Positions 1-6,851 of a stretch of DNA of 11,301 nucleotides are shown here, in pieces. The stretch spans positions 1 through 11,301 of the forward strand of contig CAZWBE010000013.1 in the NCBI GenBank assembly GCA_964632205.1, in the 5' to 3' direction. Both the position numbers and the translations under genes were made by a program. The notes under the pieces are model-generated. The model made no database searches, was not told the origin of the DNA, and worked only from the letters and a program-made list of their open reading frames with translations. Position 1 is the first letter of the stretch; the number at the start of each line of letters is the position of its first letter. This stretch comes from CALLVF01 sp964632205 (GTDB lineage Bacteria; Patescibacteriota; Microgenomatia; UBA1406; GWC2-37-13).

Positions 1-8
1 GCAATCTA

Positions 9-37
9 TTGACAAGTTTGCTAAATTGTTTTACAAT
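9..37 (+). promoter_or_regulatory. Sigma70-type promoter of clpB, predicted leaderless
   Basis: A perfect -35 box TTGACA (9-14) is followed by a 17-bp spacer and a -10 box TACAAT (32-37), one mismatch from consensus. The -10 ends six bases before the ATG at 44, so transcription would begin at or next to the start codon and leave no room for a Shine-Dalgarno. If the clpB reading frame really extends left of the window, this would be an internal promoter making an N-domain-less isoform. Confidence 0.7.
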
Positions 38-43
38 AAATTC

Positions 44-2176
44 ATGGATATTAACTACTACCCACCAGAAAACGAGGAAAATGTCTTGGAAAAATATACC
101 ATCAATCTTACTAAAAAAGCCAAACAAGGAAAAATTGATCCGGTTATTGGTCGAGATGAGGAGATAAGAAGAGTTATTCAAATTTTATCACGGCGAACAA
201 AAAACAATCCAGTTTTGCTGGGCGATCCAGGCGTAGGTAAAACCGCTATTGTTGAAGGTTTGGCTCAAAGAATTGCTTCAGGCGATATTCCCCAAACTTT
301 AAGATATAAAGAAATTTTAATTTTAGATTTAGCTGCTATTTTGGCCGGTGCTTCTTTCCGTGGTCAATTTGAACAACGACTAAAAAAAATCTTAGAAGAG
401 ATAAAAAAAGCTGACAATAAATACATTCTTTTTATTGATGAACTTCACACTTTAGTAGGGGCTGGCGCGGCCGAGGGAGCCGTTGATGCTTCAAATATGC
501 TAAAACCCGCCCTGGCGCGAGGAGAACTGCGCACCATTGGCGCCACTACTGTTAAAGAATATCGTCAGTATATTGAAAAAGATGCCGCTTTTGAACGTCG
601 CTTTCAACCAGTTTATATCGATGAACCAAGTCCTGAAACAACCTTAACAATTCTGAGAGGAATTAAAGAAAAGTATGAAATTCACCATGGTATCAAAATC
701 TCTGATGATGCTTTGATTGCCGCTGTTGACTTATCTGTCCGCTATATCTCAGATAGATTCCTCCCTGATAAGGCGATTGATTTAACTGATGAGGCAGCGG
801 CCGCCGTTAAAATTGAAATTGAATCTATGCCTGTTGAACTTGACCAAATAAAAAGAAAAATTCTTCAGCTTGAGATTGAACTGCAAGCCTTAAAAAAAGA
901 AAAAGGCTTAGAAATAAGAAAAAAAAATCTTGAGGAAGAAAAAAATAAACTCCAAAAAAAATTTGACCAATTAAAGATGAGGTGGGAAGAACAAAAAAAG
1001 ATTGTTGAAAATTTACAACAGTTAAGATTAAAACTGGATAGTCTTAAAGGAGAATTAGAAAAAGCGGAAAGAGAAGTTCTTCTCGATAAAGCCGCCCAGC
1101 TTAAATATGGAGAAATCCCTAGTGTTGAAAAAAAATTAAAGGAAGAGGAGAAAAAATGGCAAACAATTAATCCTGAAGAAAAACTTCTTAAAGAAGAGGT
1201 GACCGATGAGGATATTGCTAAAATTGTCTCCCGCTGGACTGGAATTCCGGTAACTAAACTGTTAACCAGTGAGTCTGAGAAATTAATTAACTTAGAAAAG
1301 GAACTGCAAAAACGAGTTGTTGGCCAAGAAGTGGCTCTTGAAAAAATCGCCAAAGCCATAAGAAGGGCCCGTTCCGGTCTTTCTGATGAGGCAAGACCAA
1401 TCGGTTGTTTTCTTTTTTTAGGACCCACCGGTGTCGGAAAAACAGAGACGGCCAAAGCTTTAGCTGATTTTCTTTTTAATGATGAAAAAGCCATGGTAAG
1501 AATTGATATGAGTGAATACCAAGAAGCTCACACCATCGCTAGATTAATTGGTTCACCTCCTGGCTATGTTGGCTATGAAGAAGGCGGACAATTAACAGAG
1601 GCAGTCAGAAGAAGACCTTACAGCGTAATCCTTTTTGATGAGGTGGAAAAAGCTCATCGGCAAATTTTCAATATCTTTTTACAAATATTTGATGAGGGAA
1701 GATTAACTGATGGGAGGGGCCGAACGGTTAATTTTAAAAATACCATCATCATTCTTACCTCAAATTTAGGTAGCGAAATTTTTCAAGAGAAAATCTCCCA
1801 GAAAGACAGAGAGGATAAAATTTATGAGGCGGTGAGAAAATTCTTCAAGCCTGAACTTATTAATCGGCTGGATGGTATTATTATCTATCATTCTCTCAGT
1901 CAAGAGATGATGAAAAAAATTATTGCCATTCAGCTCAAAAAAGTTGCCGAAAGACTAAAAAAACAAGGTTTAACCGTTACATTTTCGCAAAAATTAGAAG
2001 ATCATTTATTAAAAGTTGGTTTTGACAAAACCTATGGCGCTCGGCCTTTAAAAAGATTAATTAATGACCTTATTATTGATGAAATTGCTCTTCAAATAAT
2101 TGAGGGAAAGATTAAGCCGAATGATAAAATTTTTATTGATATGAAAGAGGAAAAAATCAAAATAACATTAAACTAA
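44..2176 (+). CDS. clpB: ClpB-type AAA+ disaggregase without a visible N-domain
   Basis: Cytosolic hexameric ATPase that threads aggregated proteins through its pore, normally with DnaK. Residues are counted from the ATG at 44 (710 aa). AAA-1 has Walker A GDPGVGKT (60-67), Walker B ILFIDE (128-133) and pore loop ASFRG (103-107), with Phe where Tyr is usual. A long charged coiled coil (about 269-384) matches the full ClpB middle domain, ending in the RWTGIPV motif. AAA-2 has GPTGVGKT (460-467), pore loop GYVGY (507-511) and VILFDE (528-533), then the C-terminal domain with GARPLKR. The long middle domain and the lack of an LGF-type ClpP-binding loop after the TSNLG motif argue against ClpC. 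The usual double Clp_N domain (about 150 aa) is absent. The frame is open to the left edge with no stop, so the gene could be 5'-truncated by the window. The promoter ending six bases before this ATG favours a true start here, resembling the short ClpB isoform of other bacteria. Confidence 0.93.
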   Translation: MDINYYPPENEENVLEKYTINLTKKAKQGKIDPVIGRDEEIRRVIQILSRRTKNNPVLLGDPGVGKTAIVEGLAQRIASGDIPQTLRYKEILILDLAAILAGASFRGQFEQRLKKILEEIKKADNKYILFIDELHTLVGAGAAEGAVDASNMLKPALARGELRTIGATTVKEYRQYIEKDAAFERRFQPVYIDEPSPETTLTILRGIKEKYEIHHGIKISDDALIAAVDLSVRYISDRFLPDKAIDLTDEAAAAVKIEIESMPVELDQIKRKILQLEIELQALKKEKGLEIRKKNLEEEKNKLQKKFDQLKMRWEEQKKIVENLQQLRLKLDSLKGELEKAEREVLLDKAAQLKYGEIPSVEKKLKEEEKKWQTINPEEKLLKEEVTDEDIAKIVSRWTGIPVTKLLTSESEKLINLEKELQKRVVGQEVALEKIAKAIRRARSGLSDEARPIGCFLFLGPTGVGKTETAKALADFLFNDEKAMVRIDMSEYQEAHTIARLIGSPPGYVGYEEGGQLTEAVRRRPYSVILFDEVEKAHRQIFNIFLQIFDEGRLTDGRGRTVNFKNTIIILTSNLGSEIFQEKISQKDREDKIYEAVRKFFKPELINRLDGIIIYHSLSQEMMKKIIAIQLKKVAERLKKQGLTVTFSQKLEDHLLKVGFDKTYGARPLKRLINDLIIDEIALQIIEGKIKPNDKIFIDMKEEKIKITLN

Positions 2177-2202
2177 CCATTTTCTCTTTCGGTTATTTTT
2201 TT
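2174..2202 (+). terminator. Weak intrinsic terminator of clpB
   Basis: TAACC (2174-2178, including the clpB stop codon) can pair with GGTTA (2191-2195) around a 12-base loop, followed directly by seven T residues (2196-2202). The stem is short and the loop long, so it is a modest candidate placed exactly where one is expected. Confidence 0.45.
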
Positions 2203-2397
2203 AAAAATAATATAGTGATGAAAATTTAAAAAAATACCCTCCAATAAATTACTACCTTTATTTATAAATACAAAAAAATACTTTTAACAATTCATTTTAA
2301 TAAACAATTTTTCATCAATTAACTTCGGTTGAAAAAAACAAATGAAAAAATAAATAGCAATCCAATAAAAAATTTGAGCGGATATGACTAAAATCAA
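2203..2397. other. Non-coding AT-rich gap between convergent genes
   Basis: About 195 bases with no plausible reading frame. The only structure seen is a nested imperfect hairpin: TTTTTCAT (2308-2315) pairs with ATGAAAAA (2342-2349), and inside it TTAAC/GTTGA (2319-2323 / 2328-2332) closes a TTCG tetraloop. It has no T-tract in the plus direction, so its role in ending either convergent transcript is uncertain. Confidence 0.5.
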
Positions 2398-3999
2398 TTA
2401 ATTATTTAAATATTGTTGACATATGTTTAAGTAATGATTAAGCTTTTCTTCATTATCCTCCTCTTGATAAATTTTTATTAATAATTGACAGGCATCATAA
2501 TAACGTGGGTTAATTTTTAGGCTCTGTTTCAAATACTTTTTAGCTTGATCCCTCTTGTCTAATTGATAATAAAGGCGGCCTAAATTAAATAATGCTTTGT
2601 CATAACTGGGATTAATCTTAAGTTCTTTTTCAAATTCCTCTTTAGCTTTTTGCCAGTTTTTTTGATCAAAATAAATCACCCCTAAATTATTATGAACCAT
2701 TGGCTCATTGGGATTGATTTCAAGAGATTTTTTATATTCCTTTTCCGCCGCCGTTAGTTTTCCCTCAAAATAAAGCATAACGCCATAATTTTTGTGGGCA
2801 AGAGGAGAATGGGGTGAAGAGTCAACAGCGTTTTTCCAAAAAACTAGCCTGTTTTTAAATTTAAATTGGTGGAAAAAAGTCATCATGCTAAAAAATAAAA
2901 TTAAAAAATAAACAAAAAATTTATTTTTATCAGAATAAAAAAAATCACTCACCTTCTGAATAGAGGCAAAAGAAACCAAGAATCCTACCAAAGGCAAATA
3001 TACTCTATGCTCTAAAAAATCAGCGGTTATCAAGGGATTGGGCCTTATAAAATTCGGCAAAAGAAATAAAACAAACCAAAAAACTCCAAAAAAAAACGGT
3101 TTAAAAATAATCTTTTTCCCAATAAAGACTAAAAATAAAAAAGTAATTATCGCTAATATTCCCCAAAAAAAAGTCGTATCTTTTATGGTCGGCAAAACAG
3201 AAAGATTAAAGGGGTAAAAAATTTTACCGAAATATTGAATTAAAGCTGGAGAATTAAAAATTAACGCTTGCATTATTTCTTTTGCGGAAAGATATAAAAC
3301 ATTATTTAAAGCCTTTTGTCTCAAAATAATCCAAAAAAAAATAATAAACCACCAACCAAAAAATAGTTCCAATAAATAAAATTTTTTCTTTCGGTAAAAA
3401 AAAATTAAAAACAAGAGAGTAAAAAAAGGAATTAAGATGGCGGTTTCTTTCGTTAATAATGCGAGAGTAAAAAACAAAAAATAACCGATCAGAAAAATAA
3501 TTTTTCTTGTTTCTAAATAATCAATTAAAAAAATGAAACAAGAGAGAGTAAAAATGGTTAAAAGACTGTCATTCCTACCGGGAATCCACGAAACCGCCTG
3601 AGTTAAGACGGGATGGACTAAAAAAATTAAGGCAAAATAAAAGGAAATTTTTTCCTCCATTTTTATTTTTTTAAAAAAGAGAAAAAGCAATGCGGTAGAA
3701 ATTAGATGGTAAACGATATTGGAAAAGTGATAAAAAAATGGGGAAGCTTGGGAAAATTGGGCGTCAAACATAAAAGACAAAGTAAGGATTGGGCGATAAT
3801 ATGAGGCAGAAAAACCCGGGGTATGAAAAACTTCTGTTTCAAATGTTTTTAAAAAATTTTTTAAGTTTTTTAAAAAATTCAAATTTTCCAAAATCAAAAC
3901 CTGGTCATCAAAATAAGTAAAATCAAAAAAAAGAGAAGGTAAATACAAAAAAAAACCAACGAAGAAAATTATTCCTATTTTGATAAATTTATTTCTCAT
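2398..3999 (-). CDS. Multi-pass GT-C-like glycosyltransferase with C-terminal TPRs (TMTC-like)
   Basis: Predicted polytopic membrane protein of 533 aa. Residues 1-390 hold many hydrophobic helices rich in Phe, Ile and Leu. An acidic pair (Asp31-Asp32, in YFDDQ) follows the first helix, where GT-C enzymes of the PMT/TMTC type carry catalytic acids in the first extracytoplasmic loop. YYRPI (67-71), a VHP motif (128-130), WIPGRND (138-144) and TKE (183-185) are also typical of bacterial TPR-containing GT-C proteins. Residues about 398-530 form roughly four tetratricopeptide repeats with the NLG, Y and INP signatures. Proteins with this layout are thought to move a sugar from a polyprenyl-phosphate donor to proteins or glycans, and the TPRs may bind the acceptor. 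The ATG at 3999 overlaps the stop of the GT2 gene by four bases (ATGA), so the two are co-translated. Neither substrate nor activity can be read from sequence. Confidence 0.85.
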   Translation of the reverse strand: MRNKFIKIGIIFFVGFFLYLPSLFFDFTYFDDQVLILENLNFLKNLKNFLKTFETEVFHTPGFSASYYRPILTLSFMFDAQFSQASPFFYHFSNIVYHLISTALLFLFFKKIKMEEKISFYFALIFLVHPVLTQAVSWIPGRNDSLLTIFTLSCFIFLIDYLETRKIIFLIGYFLFFTLALLTKETAILIPFFTLLFLIFFYRKKKFYLLELFFGWWFIIFFWIILRQKALNNVLYLSAKEIMQALIFNSPALIQYFGKIFYPFNLSVLPTIKDTTFFWGILAIITFLFLVFIGKKIIFKPFFFGVFWFVLFLLPNFIRPNPLITADFLEHRVYLPLVGFLVSFASIQKVSDFFYSDKNKFFVYFLILFFSMMTFFHQFKFKNRLVFWKNAVDSSPHSPLAHKNYGVMLYFEGKLTAAEKEYKKSLEINPNEPMVHNNLGVIYFDQKNWQKAKEEFEKELKINPSYDKALFNLGRLYYQLDKRDQAKKYLKQSLKINPRYYDACQLLIKIYQEEDNEEKLNHYLNICQQYLNN

Positions 4000-4736
4000 T
4001 CTTTTGTTAATTTTTTAAGCAATCTAAAGGTTTTTTTTAAAAAGAAACAAAAAGCAACGCCAAGCGTTTCCACGCCATATTTTATTGCTCTTAAAAAACT
4101 TATACTCGATGATTCTTTAAGATAACGAACCGGAACCGAGATTTCTCCGATTCTAAATCCTCTCTCAACCGCTTGAAAAAGAATTTGTGTATCAAAAACA
4201 AAATCGTTTGAATTATTTTTAAAGGGAATTAATTCTAAAACTTTTCTTTTAAAAGCCCGCATTCCTGTGTGCCATTCAGAAAGATTTTGACCACTTAGGA
4301 GATTTTCAATAAAGGTTAAAAAACGGTTAGACAAATATTTATATAATGGCATACCTGAATTAAGCGCCTCTTCCCTTGACCTAATTCTTGATCCAAGAAC
4401 AATATCAAAGTAGCCGTCTTTAATTAAGTTTACAAAGTATTTAATTAACTTTGGATCGTACTGATAATCTGGGTGAAGCATAATGATGATATCGGCATTC
4501 TGTTTTAAAGCCAACCGATAACAGGTCTTTTGATTGGCACCGTAGCCTAAATTTTTTTTATGACGATAAGCTTGAATCTTTAGTTTTTTCGCAAGGGAAA
4601 AAGTTTTATCGCTGCTTCCATCGTCAACTAAAATGATTTCGTCAACATACTCTTTTGGAATTTCTTTAACGGTTTTAATAAGAGTATTTTGAGCATTATA
4701 GGCTGGTAAAACAACGATTGTTTTTAATTTTTTCAT
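3996..4736 (-). CDS. GT2 glycosyltransferase, polyprenyl-phosphate mannose synthase-like
   Basis: A family 2 glycosyltransferase (246 aa) of the DPM1-like type, which joins a nucleotide sugar to polyprenyl phosphate on the cytoplasmic face of the membrane. The GT-A fold begins with VVLPAYNA (8-15) and the nucleotide-binding VDDGSSDKT (37-45). LGYGANQK (63-70) and the metal-site segment MLHPDYQYDP (86-95) follow; the latter replaces the usual DAD with HPD, as in several DPM-like subfamilies. GSR (115-117), WHTGMRAF (155-162) and an FDTQILFQ helix (181-188) complete the core. There are no strong C-terminal membrane helices, so it is a short, peripheral type. Its direct partner is the overlapping GT-C/TPR gene, which could use the lipid-linked sugar it makes. 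The start at 4736 has a TAAAAT -10 box six bases upstream and no Shine-Dalgarno. Confidence 0.9.
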   Translation of the reverse strand: MKKLKTIVVLPAYNAQNTLIKTVKEIPKEYVDEIILVDDGSSDKTFSLAKKLKIQAYRHKKNLGYGANQKTCYRLALKQNADIIIMLHPDYQYDPKLIKYFVNLIKDGYFDIVLGSRIRSREEALNSGMPLYKYLSNRFLTFIENLLSGQNLSEWHTGMRAFKRKVLELIPFKNNSNDFVFDTQILFQAVERGFRIGEISVPVRYLKESSSISFLRAIKYGVETLGVAFCFFLKKTFRLLKKLTKE

Positions 4737-4742
4737 AAAAAT

Positions 4743-4748
4743 ATTTTA
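4743..4748 (-). promoter_or_regulatory. -10 box of the GT2/GT-C operon
   Basis: On the minus strand TAAAAT (4748 to 4743) ends six bases before the GT2 start codon at 4736. No convincing -35 is seen; it would lie inside the divergent kinase gene. It overlaps the plus-strand TATAAT at 4747 by two bases, so the two promoters compete for the same DNA. Confidence 0.5.
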
Positions 4749-4752
4749 TAAT
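4747..4752 (+). promoter_or_regulatory. Consensus -10 box of the adenosine-specific kinase gene
   Basis: A perfect TATAAT ends seven bases before the ATG at 4760, predicting a leaderless message. The -35 position falls within the 5' end of the divergent GT2 gene and is poor (TTAATT at 17-bp spacing). Confidence 0.6.
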
Positions 4753-4759
4753 ATTTAAT

Positions 4760-5242
4760 ATGAAGCTAAAGGCAATTAAGATAAAAAAGCCGCCAGAAAT
4801 TAATTTTATCCTCGCCCAATCTCACTTTATCAAAACGGTTGAGGATGTTTATGAGGTTTTGGTTGAGGCGGTGCCGGGAATTAAGTTTGGATTGGCATTT
4901 TGCGAATCATCTGGACCAAGAAAAATCAGAACGGAAGGAACGGATGCGGAGATGATAAAGTTAGCCGTTGACAATGCTAAAAATGTCGGCGGCGGCCACT
5001 CCCTTTTTATCTTTCTTAAAAATGCCTACCCAATTAATGTCTTAAATAGGATTAAAAATATTTCCGAGATTGTCAATATTTACTGTGCCACGGCTAATTC
5101 TGTGGAAGTGATTGTCGCCCAAACTAAACAAGGTCAAGCGATTTTAGGCGTAGTTGACGGCGGCTCACCAGCGGGAGTGGAAACAGAACAAGAAAAATTA
5201 GAGAGAAAAAAACTTTTAAGGAAAATCGGTTATAAATTATAA
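4760..5242 (+). CDS. Adenosine-specific kinase family protein
   Basis: A 160-aa cytosolic protein matching the adenosine-specific kinase family (PF04008, COG1839) over its whole length. Family signatures visible are FCESSGPRKIRTEGTD (about 48-63), NVGGGHSLFIFLKNAYPINVLN with its GGGH (about 76-97), CATANSVEVIVAQT (about 109-122) and GQAILGVVDGGSPAGVE (about 125-141). Archaeal members have been crystallised with adenosine and AMP, but the physiological role is poorly defined. A part in nucleoside salvage is plausible, though not shown here. The ATG at 4760 follows a TATAAT by seven bases with no Shine-Dalgarno. A broken ferredoxin frame starts seven bases after the stop, in the same reading frame. 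Confidence 0.9.
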   Translation: MKLKAIKIKKPPEINFILAQSHFIKTVEDVYEVLVEAVPGIKFGLAFCESSGPRKIRTEGTDAEMIKLAVDNAKNVGGGHSLFIFLKNAYPINVLNRIKNISEIVNIYCATANSVEVIVAQTKQGQAILGVVDGGSPAGVETEQEKLERKKLLRKIGYKL

Positions 5243-5248
5243 CTTCTT

Positions 5249-5439
5249 CTGCAAATTAAAATCGATAAAAATAAATGTATTGGTTGTGGACTGTGTCTTT
5301 CAACCGCCTATGAAGTTTTTGAATTAGGTGAAGACGGAAAATCAAAAATCAAAGAAGGCGCTGATTTAAAAAAAATAAAGAGTTAATTAAACAAGCTAAA
5401 GAAAGCTGTCCTACCCAAACAATTGAAATTAAAGATTAA
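5249..5439 (+). pseudogene. Single [4Fe-4S] ferredoxin, frameshifted at an A8 run
   Basis: Two adjacent frames together encode a small ferredoxin of about 63 residues. The first (5249-5383, stop at 5384) reads IKIDKNKCIGCGLC and goes on through the YEVFELGEDGK segment typical of single-cluster ferredoxins. The second resumes one base back, reading KELIKQAKESCPTQTIEIKD to the stop at 5437-5439. It supplies the fourth cluster cysteine in its CP motif. The junction is eight A residues (5368-5375); one extra A, or a -1 slip, restores the full protein. The zero-frame context T TTA AAA also fits a classic -1 slippery heptamer. No ATG, GTG or TTG lies in frame after the upstream stop; only CTG at 5249 is available. 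Options are a decayed gene, a sequencing indel, transcriptional slippage or programmed frameshifting. A small electron carrier is the likely original function. Confidence 0.75.
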
Positions 5440-5441
5440 AT

Positions 5442-6392
5442 TCAGTTTTCTTTCCCCCATCGGACAATCAAGGCGTGGTAATCCTGAAATAATTGAAGAT
5501 TGGTTGGTAAATTATCCATAAAAAATTTTTGATAGGGCTGATACGATATTTTTTTTATTTGATTATTGTTTAAAGATATTTCTTTTTTAAAATACTCATC
5601 AACAAATCTTCTCGTATAAGCATCAATGACAAAAATTGGTTTTTCAAGAGCATAAAGTAAGATGGTGTCAGCGGTTTCCTCACCGATTCCTTTGACAGAC
5701 AATAAGCGCTCCCTTATCGATTTTAATGGTAATTGAGATAACTTTTTTAACCCTCGATAATCCTCAATAATAAACTTTGTTAAAGCAAAAAGCCTCTCTC
5801 CTTTTTGATGGTAAAAACCAGATGGACGAATTAGTTGCTTCAAGGAACTTAAATCTTTTTTCCCCAGTTGATAAATAGCCGATAGGGAATTAATTTTTCT
5901 CTTTCTTAAATTTTTAAGGGCTTTTTCCACATTAACCCATTGAGTATTTTGGGTTAAGATTGATCCGATAACAATTTCCTCTTTAGTATGGGGGTTATCA
6001 TTACTAAACCAAGGCCAAAGCCCGGGTGAGCCGAATTTTTTCAAAAGATAAAAATATCGTCTTAAAACCTTTGTCGGCCACCATTGAGATTTTTCTAAAA
6101 CCACTTTTCTATCTAATAAGCAATCGCGTAAATGATAGAAATTAACCCCTTCTTCTTTTAATTTTTTCTCTTGCTCTTTCTTGCCTCCAAAAGCATATTT
6201 TTTACTTAAACTACCATCACTAAAAACAACACGATGACAGGGTATATTGTTTGGTTGGGGATTTTGATGAAGAATCTGACCAATAGTTCTTGCTGATTTT
6301 ACGCCTAAAAATTTTGCTATTTGACCGTAAGTCAAAACCTTTCCTTGAGGAATAAAAGAAACTAATTGATAAACCAAATCTTTTTTATCCAT
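5442..6392 (-). CDS. Fusion: O6-alkylguanine alkyltransferase domain + MagIII-like HhH-GPD DNA glycosylase
   Basis: A 316-aa repair protein. Residues 1-86 are the DNA-binding and active-site domain of Ogt/MGMT. TYGQIA (21-26), the arginine finger in SARTIG (Arg35) and the acceptor cysteine in IPCHRV (Cys52) are all present, so it is a methyltransferase-competent form rather than a Cys-less ATL. The N-terminal Ogt subdomain is missing. Residues about 103-316 resemble the MagIII branch of the endonuclease III superfamily: a WWP start (104-106), GSILTQNT (143-150), RPSGFYHQK (189-197), the helix-hairpin-helix VKGIGEETAD (233-242) and catalytic Asp257 in VIDAYTRR. Glu239 sits where Nth has its lyase lysine, and there is no C-terminal Fe-S cysteine set, so a monofunctional 3-methyladenine-type glycosylase is inferred. 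ATG at 6392 is preferred over the upstream TTG (6422). It overlaps the HIT stop by eight bases (ATGGATAA). Confidence 0.88.
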   Translation of the reverse strand: MDKKDLVYQLVSFIPQGKVLTYGQIAKFLGVKSARTIGQILHQNPQPNNIPCHRVVFSDGSLSKKYAFGGKKEQEKKLKEEGVNFYHLRDCLLDRKVVLEKSQWWPTKVLRRYFYLLKKFGSPGLWPWFSNDNPHTKEEIVIGSILTQNTQWVNVEKALKNLRKRKINSLSAIYQLGKKDLSSLKQLIRPSGFYHQKGERLFALTKFIIEDYRGLKKLSQLPLKSIRERLLSVKGIGEETADTILLYALEKPIFVIDAYTRRFVDEYFKKEISLNNNQIKKISYQPYQKFFMDNLPTNLQLFQDYHALIVRWGKEN

Positions 6393-6780
6393 TGTCAATC
6401 GCTTGAGAAATTCTTGTGGCAACCTCTCTCATTTCTTGCGGTGAAAAATTTTTTTGCTCGGGGATAAAACTTGTCTCCGTGGCCAAGCGTGGCATAATGT
6501 GAATATGAGCGTGAGGAACTTGCAAGCCATGGGTAGTGTAAGTAATAAAATAAGGGCTAAGGGCTTTTTTCATCGCCTTGGTAATTTTTAAAGCTGTCAA
6601 CCAATATTGGTCAAAATTGGGGACATCGTAAACCCACTGATAATGTTTTTTGGGAATAACTAAAGTATGGCCCAAAACTCTGGGATAAATATCCAAAAAA
6701 GCCAAAAATTCATCGTTTTCGTAAACCTTATAACAAGATGATTTTTTGTCAACAATCTGACAAAAAATACAGTTTTCCAT
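6385..6780 (-). CDS. HIT family hydrolase (Hint-like)
   Basis: A 131-aa histidine-triad protein, the usual length for the bacterial Hint/HinT branch, which cleaves nucleoside phosphoramidates and related nucleotidyl bonds in the cytosol. The triad HAHIHIM lies at 90-96, with His92 the expected nucleophile. The N-terminal CIFCQI (Cys4, Cys7) and His46 resemble the zinc site found in many members. GHTLVIPKKHY (37-47) is the family's central strand motif. It leads a two-gene unit with the alkyltransferase-glycosylase fusion, which begins inside its last codons. Upstream, AGGA lies eight bases before the ATG and may act as a Shine-Dalgarno. The overlapping TAGGAT (6793-6788) could instead be a -10 box seven bases from the ATG. 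Confidence 0.92.
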   Translation of the reverse strand: MENCIFCQIVDKKSSCYKVYENDEFLAFLDIYPRVLGHTLVIPKKHYQWVYDVPNFDQYWLTALKITKAMKKALSPYFITYTTHGLQVPHAHIHIMPRLATETSFIPEQKNFSPQEMREVATRISQAIDNG

Positions 6781-6816
6781 AAGCTATATCCTAACATAAA
6801 ATTTTAAAATATTTTA

Positions 6817-6845
6817 TTGAAAAACTGAGGAGAAAAGTTTAGAAT
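6817..6845 (+). promoter_or_regulatory. Promoter of gap-pgk, predicted leaderless
   Basis: TTGAAA (6817-6822), a 17-bp spacer and TAGAAT (6840-6845) form a good sigma70-type promoter whose -10 ends six bases before the gap ATG at 6852. A GAGGAG (6827-6832) lies inside the spacer, 19 bases from the ATG. It would not be transcribed from this promoter and is too far away to act as a Shine-Dalgarno. Confidence 0.65.
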
Positions 6846-6851
6846 AAAAAA

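Noticed and set aside
26..28. TTG as start of clpB
   Set aside because: It lies between the -35 and -10 boxes of the promoter, has no Shine-Dalgarno, and the ATG at 44 fits the leaderless spacing better.
865..1494. 209-aa minus-strand open frame inside clpB
   Set aside because: It is fully antisense to the coiled-coil and AAA-2 coding region; its Ser/Phe-rich sequence is the shadow of Lys/Glu codons.
44..2176. Assignment as ClpC, the ClpP partner
   Set aside because: The middle domain is of full ClpB length and no LGF-type ClpP loop is present in AAA-2.
6393..6422. Ten extra N-terminal residues on the alkyltransferase fusion from a TTG start
   Set aside because: The Ogt domain begins naturally at MDKKDLVYQL (ATG 6392), and the longer form would overlap the HIT gene by 38 bases.
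6827..6832. GAGGAG as Shine-Dalgarno of gap
   Set aside because: It is 19 bases from the ATG and lies within the promoter spacer, upstream of the predicted transcription start.
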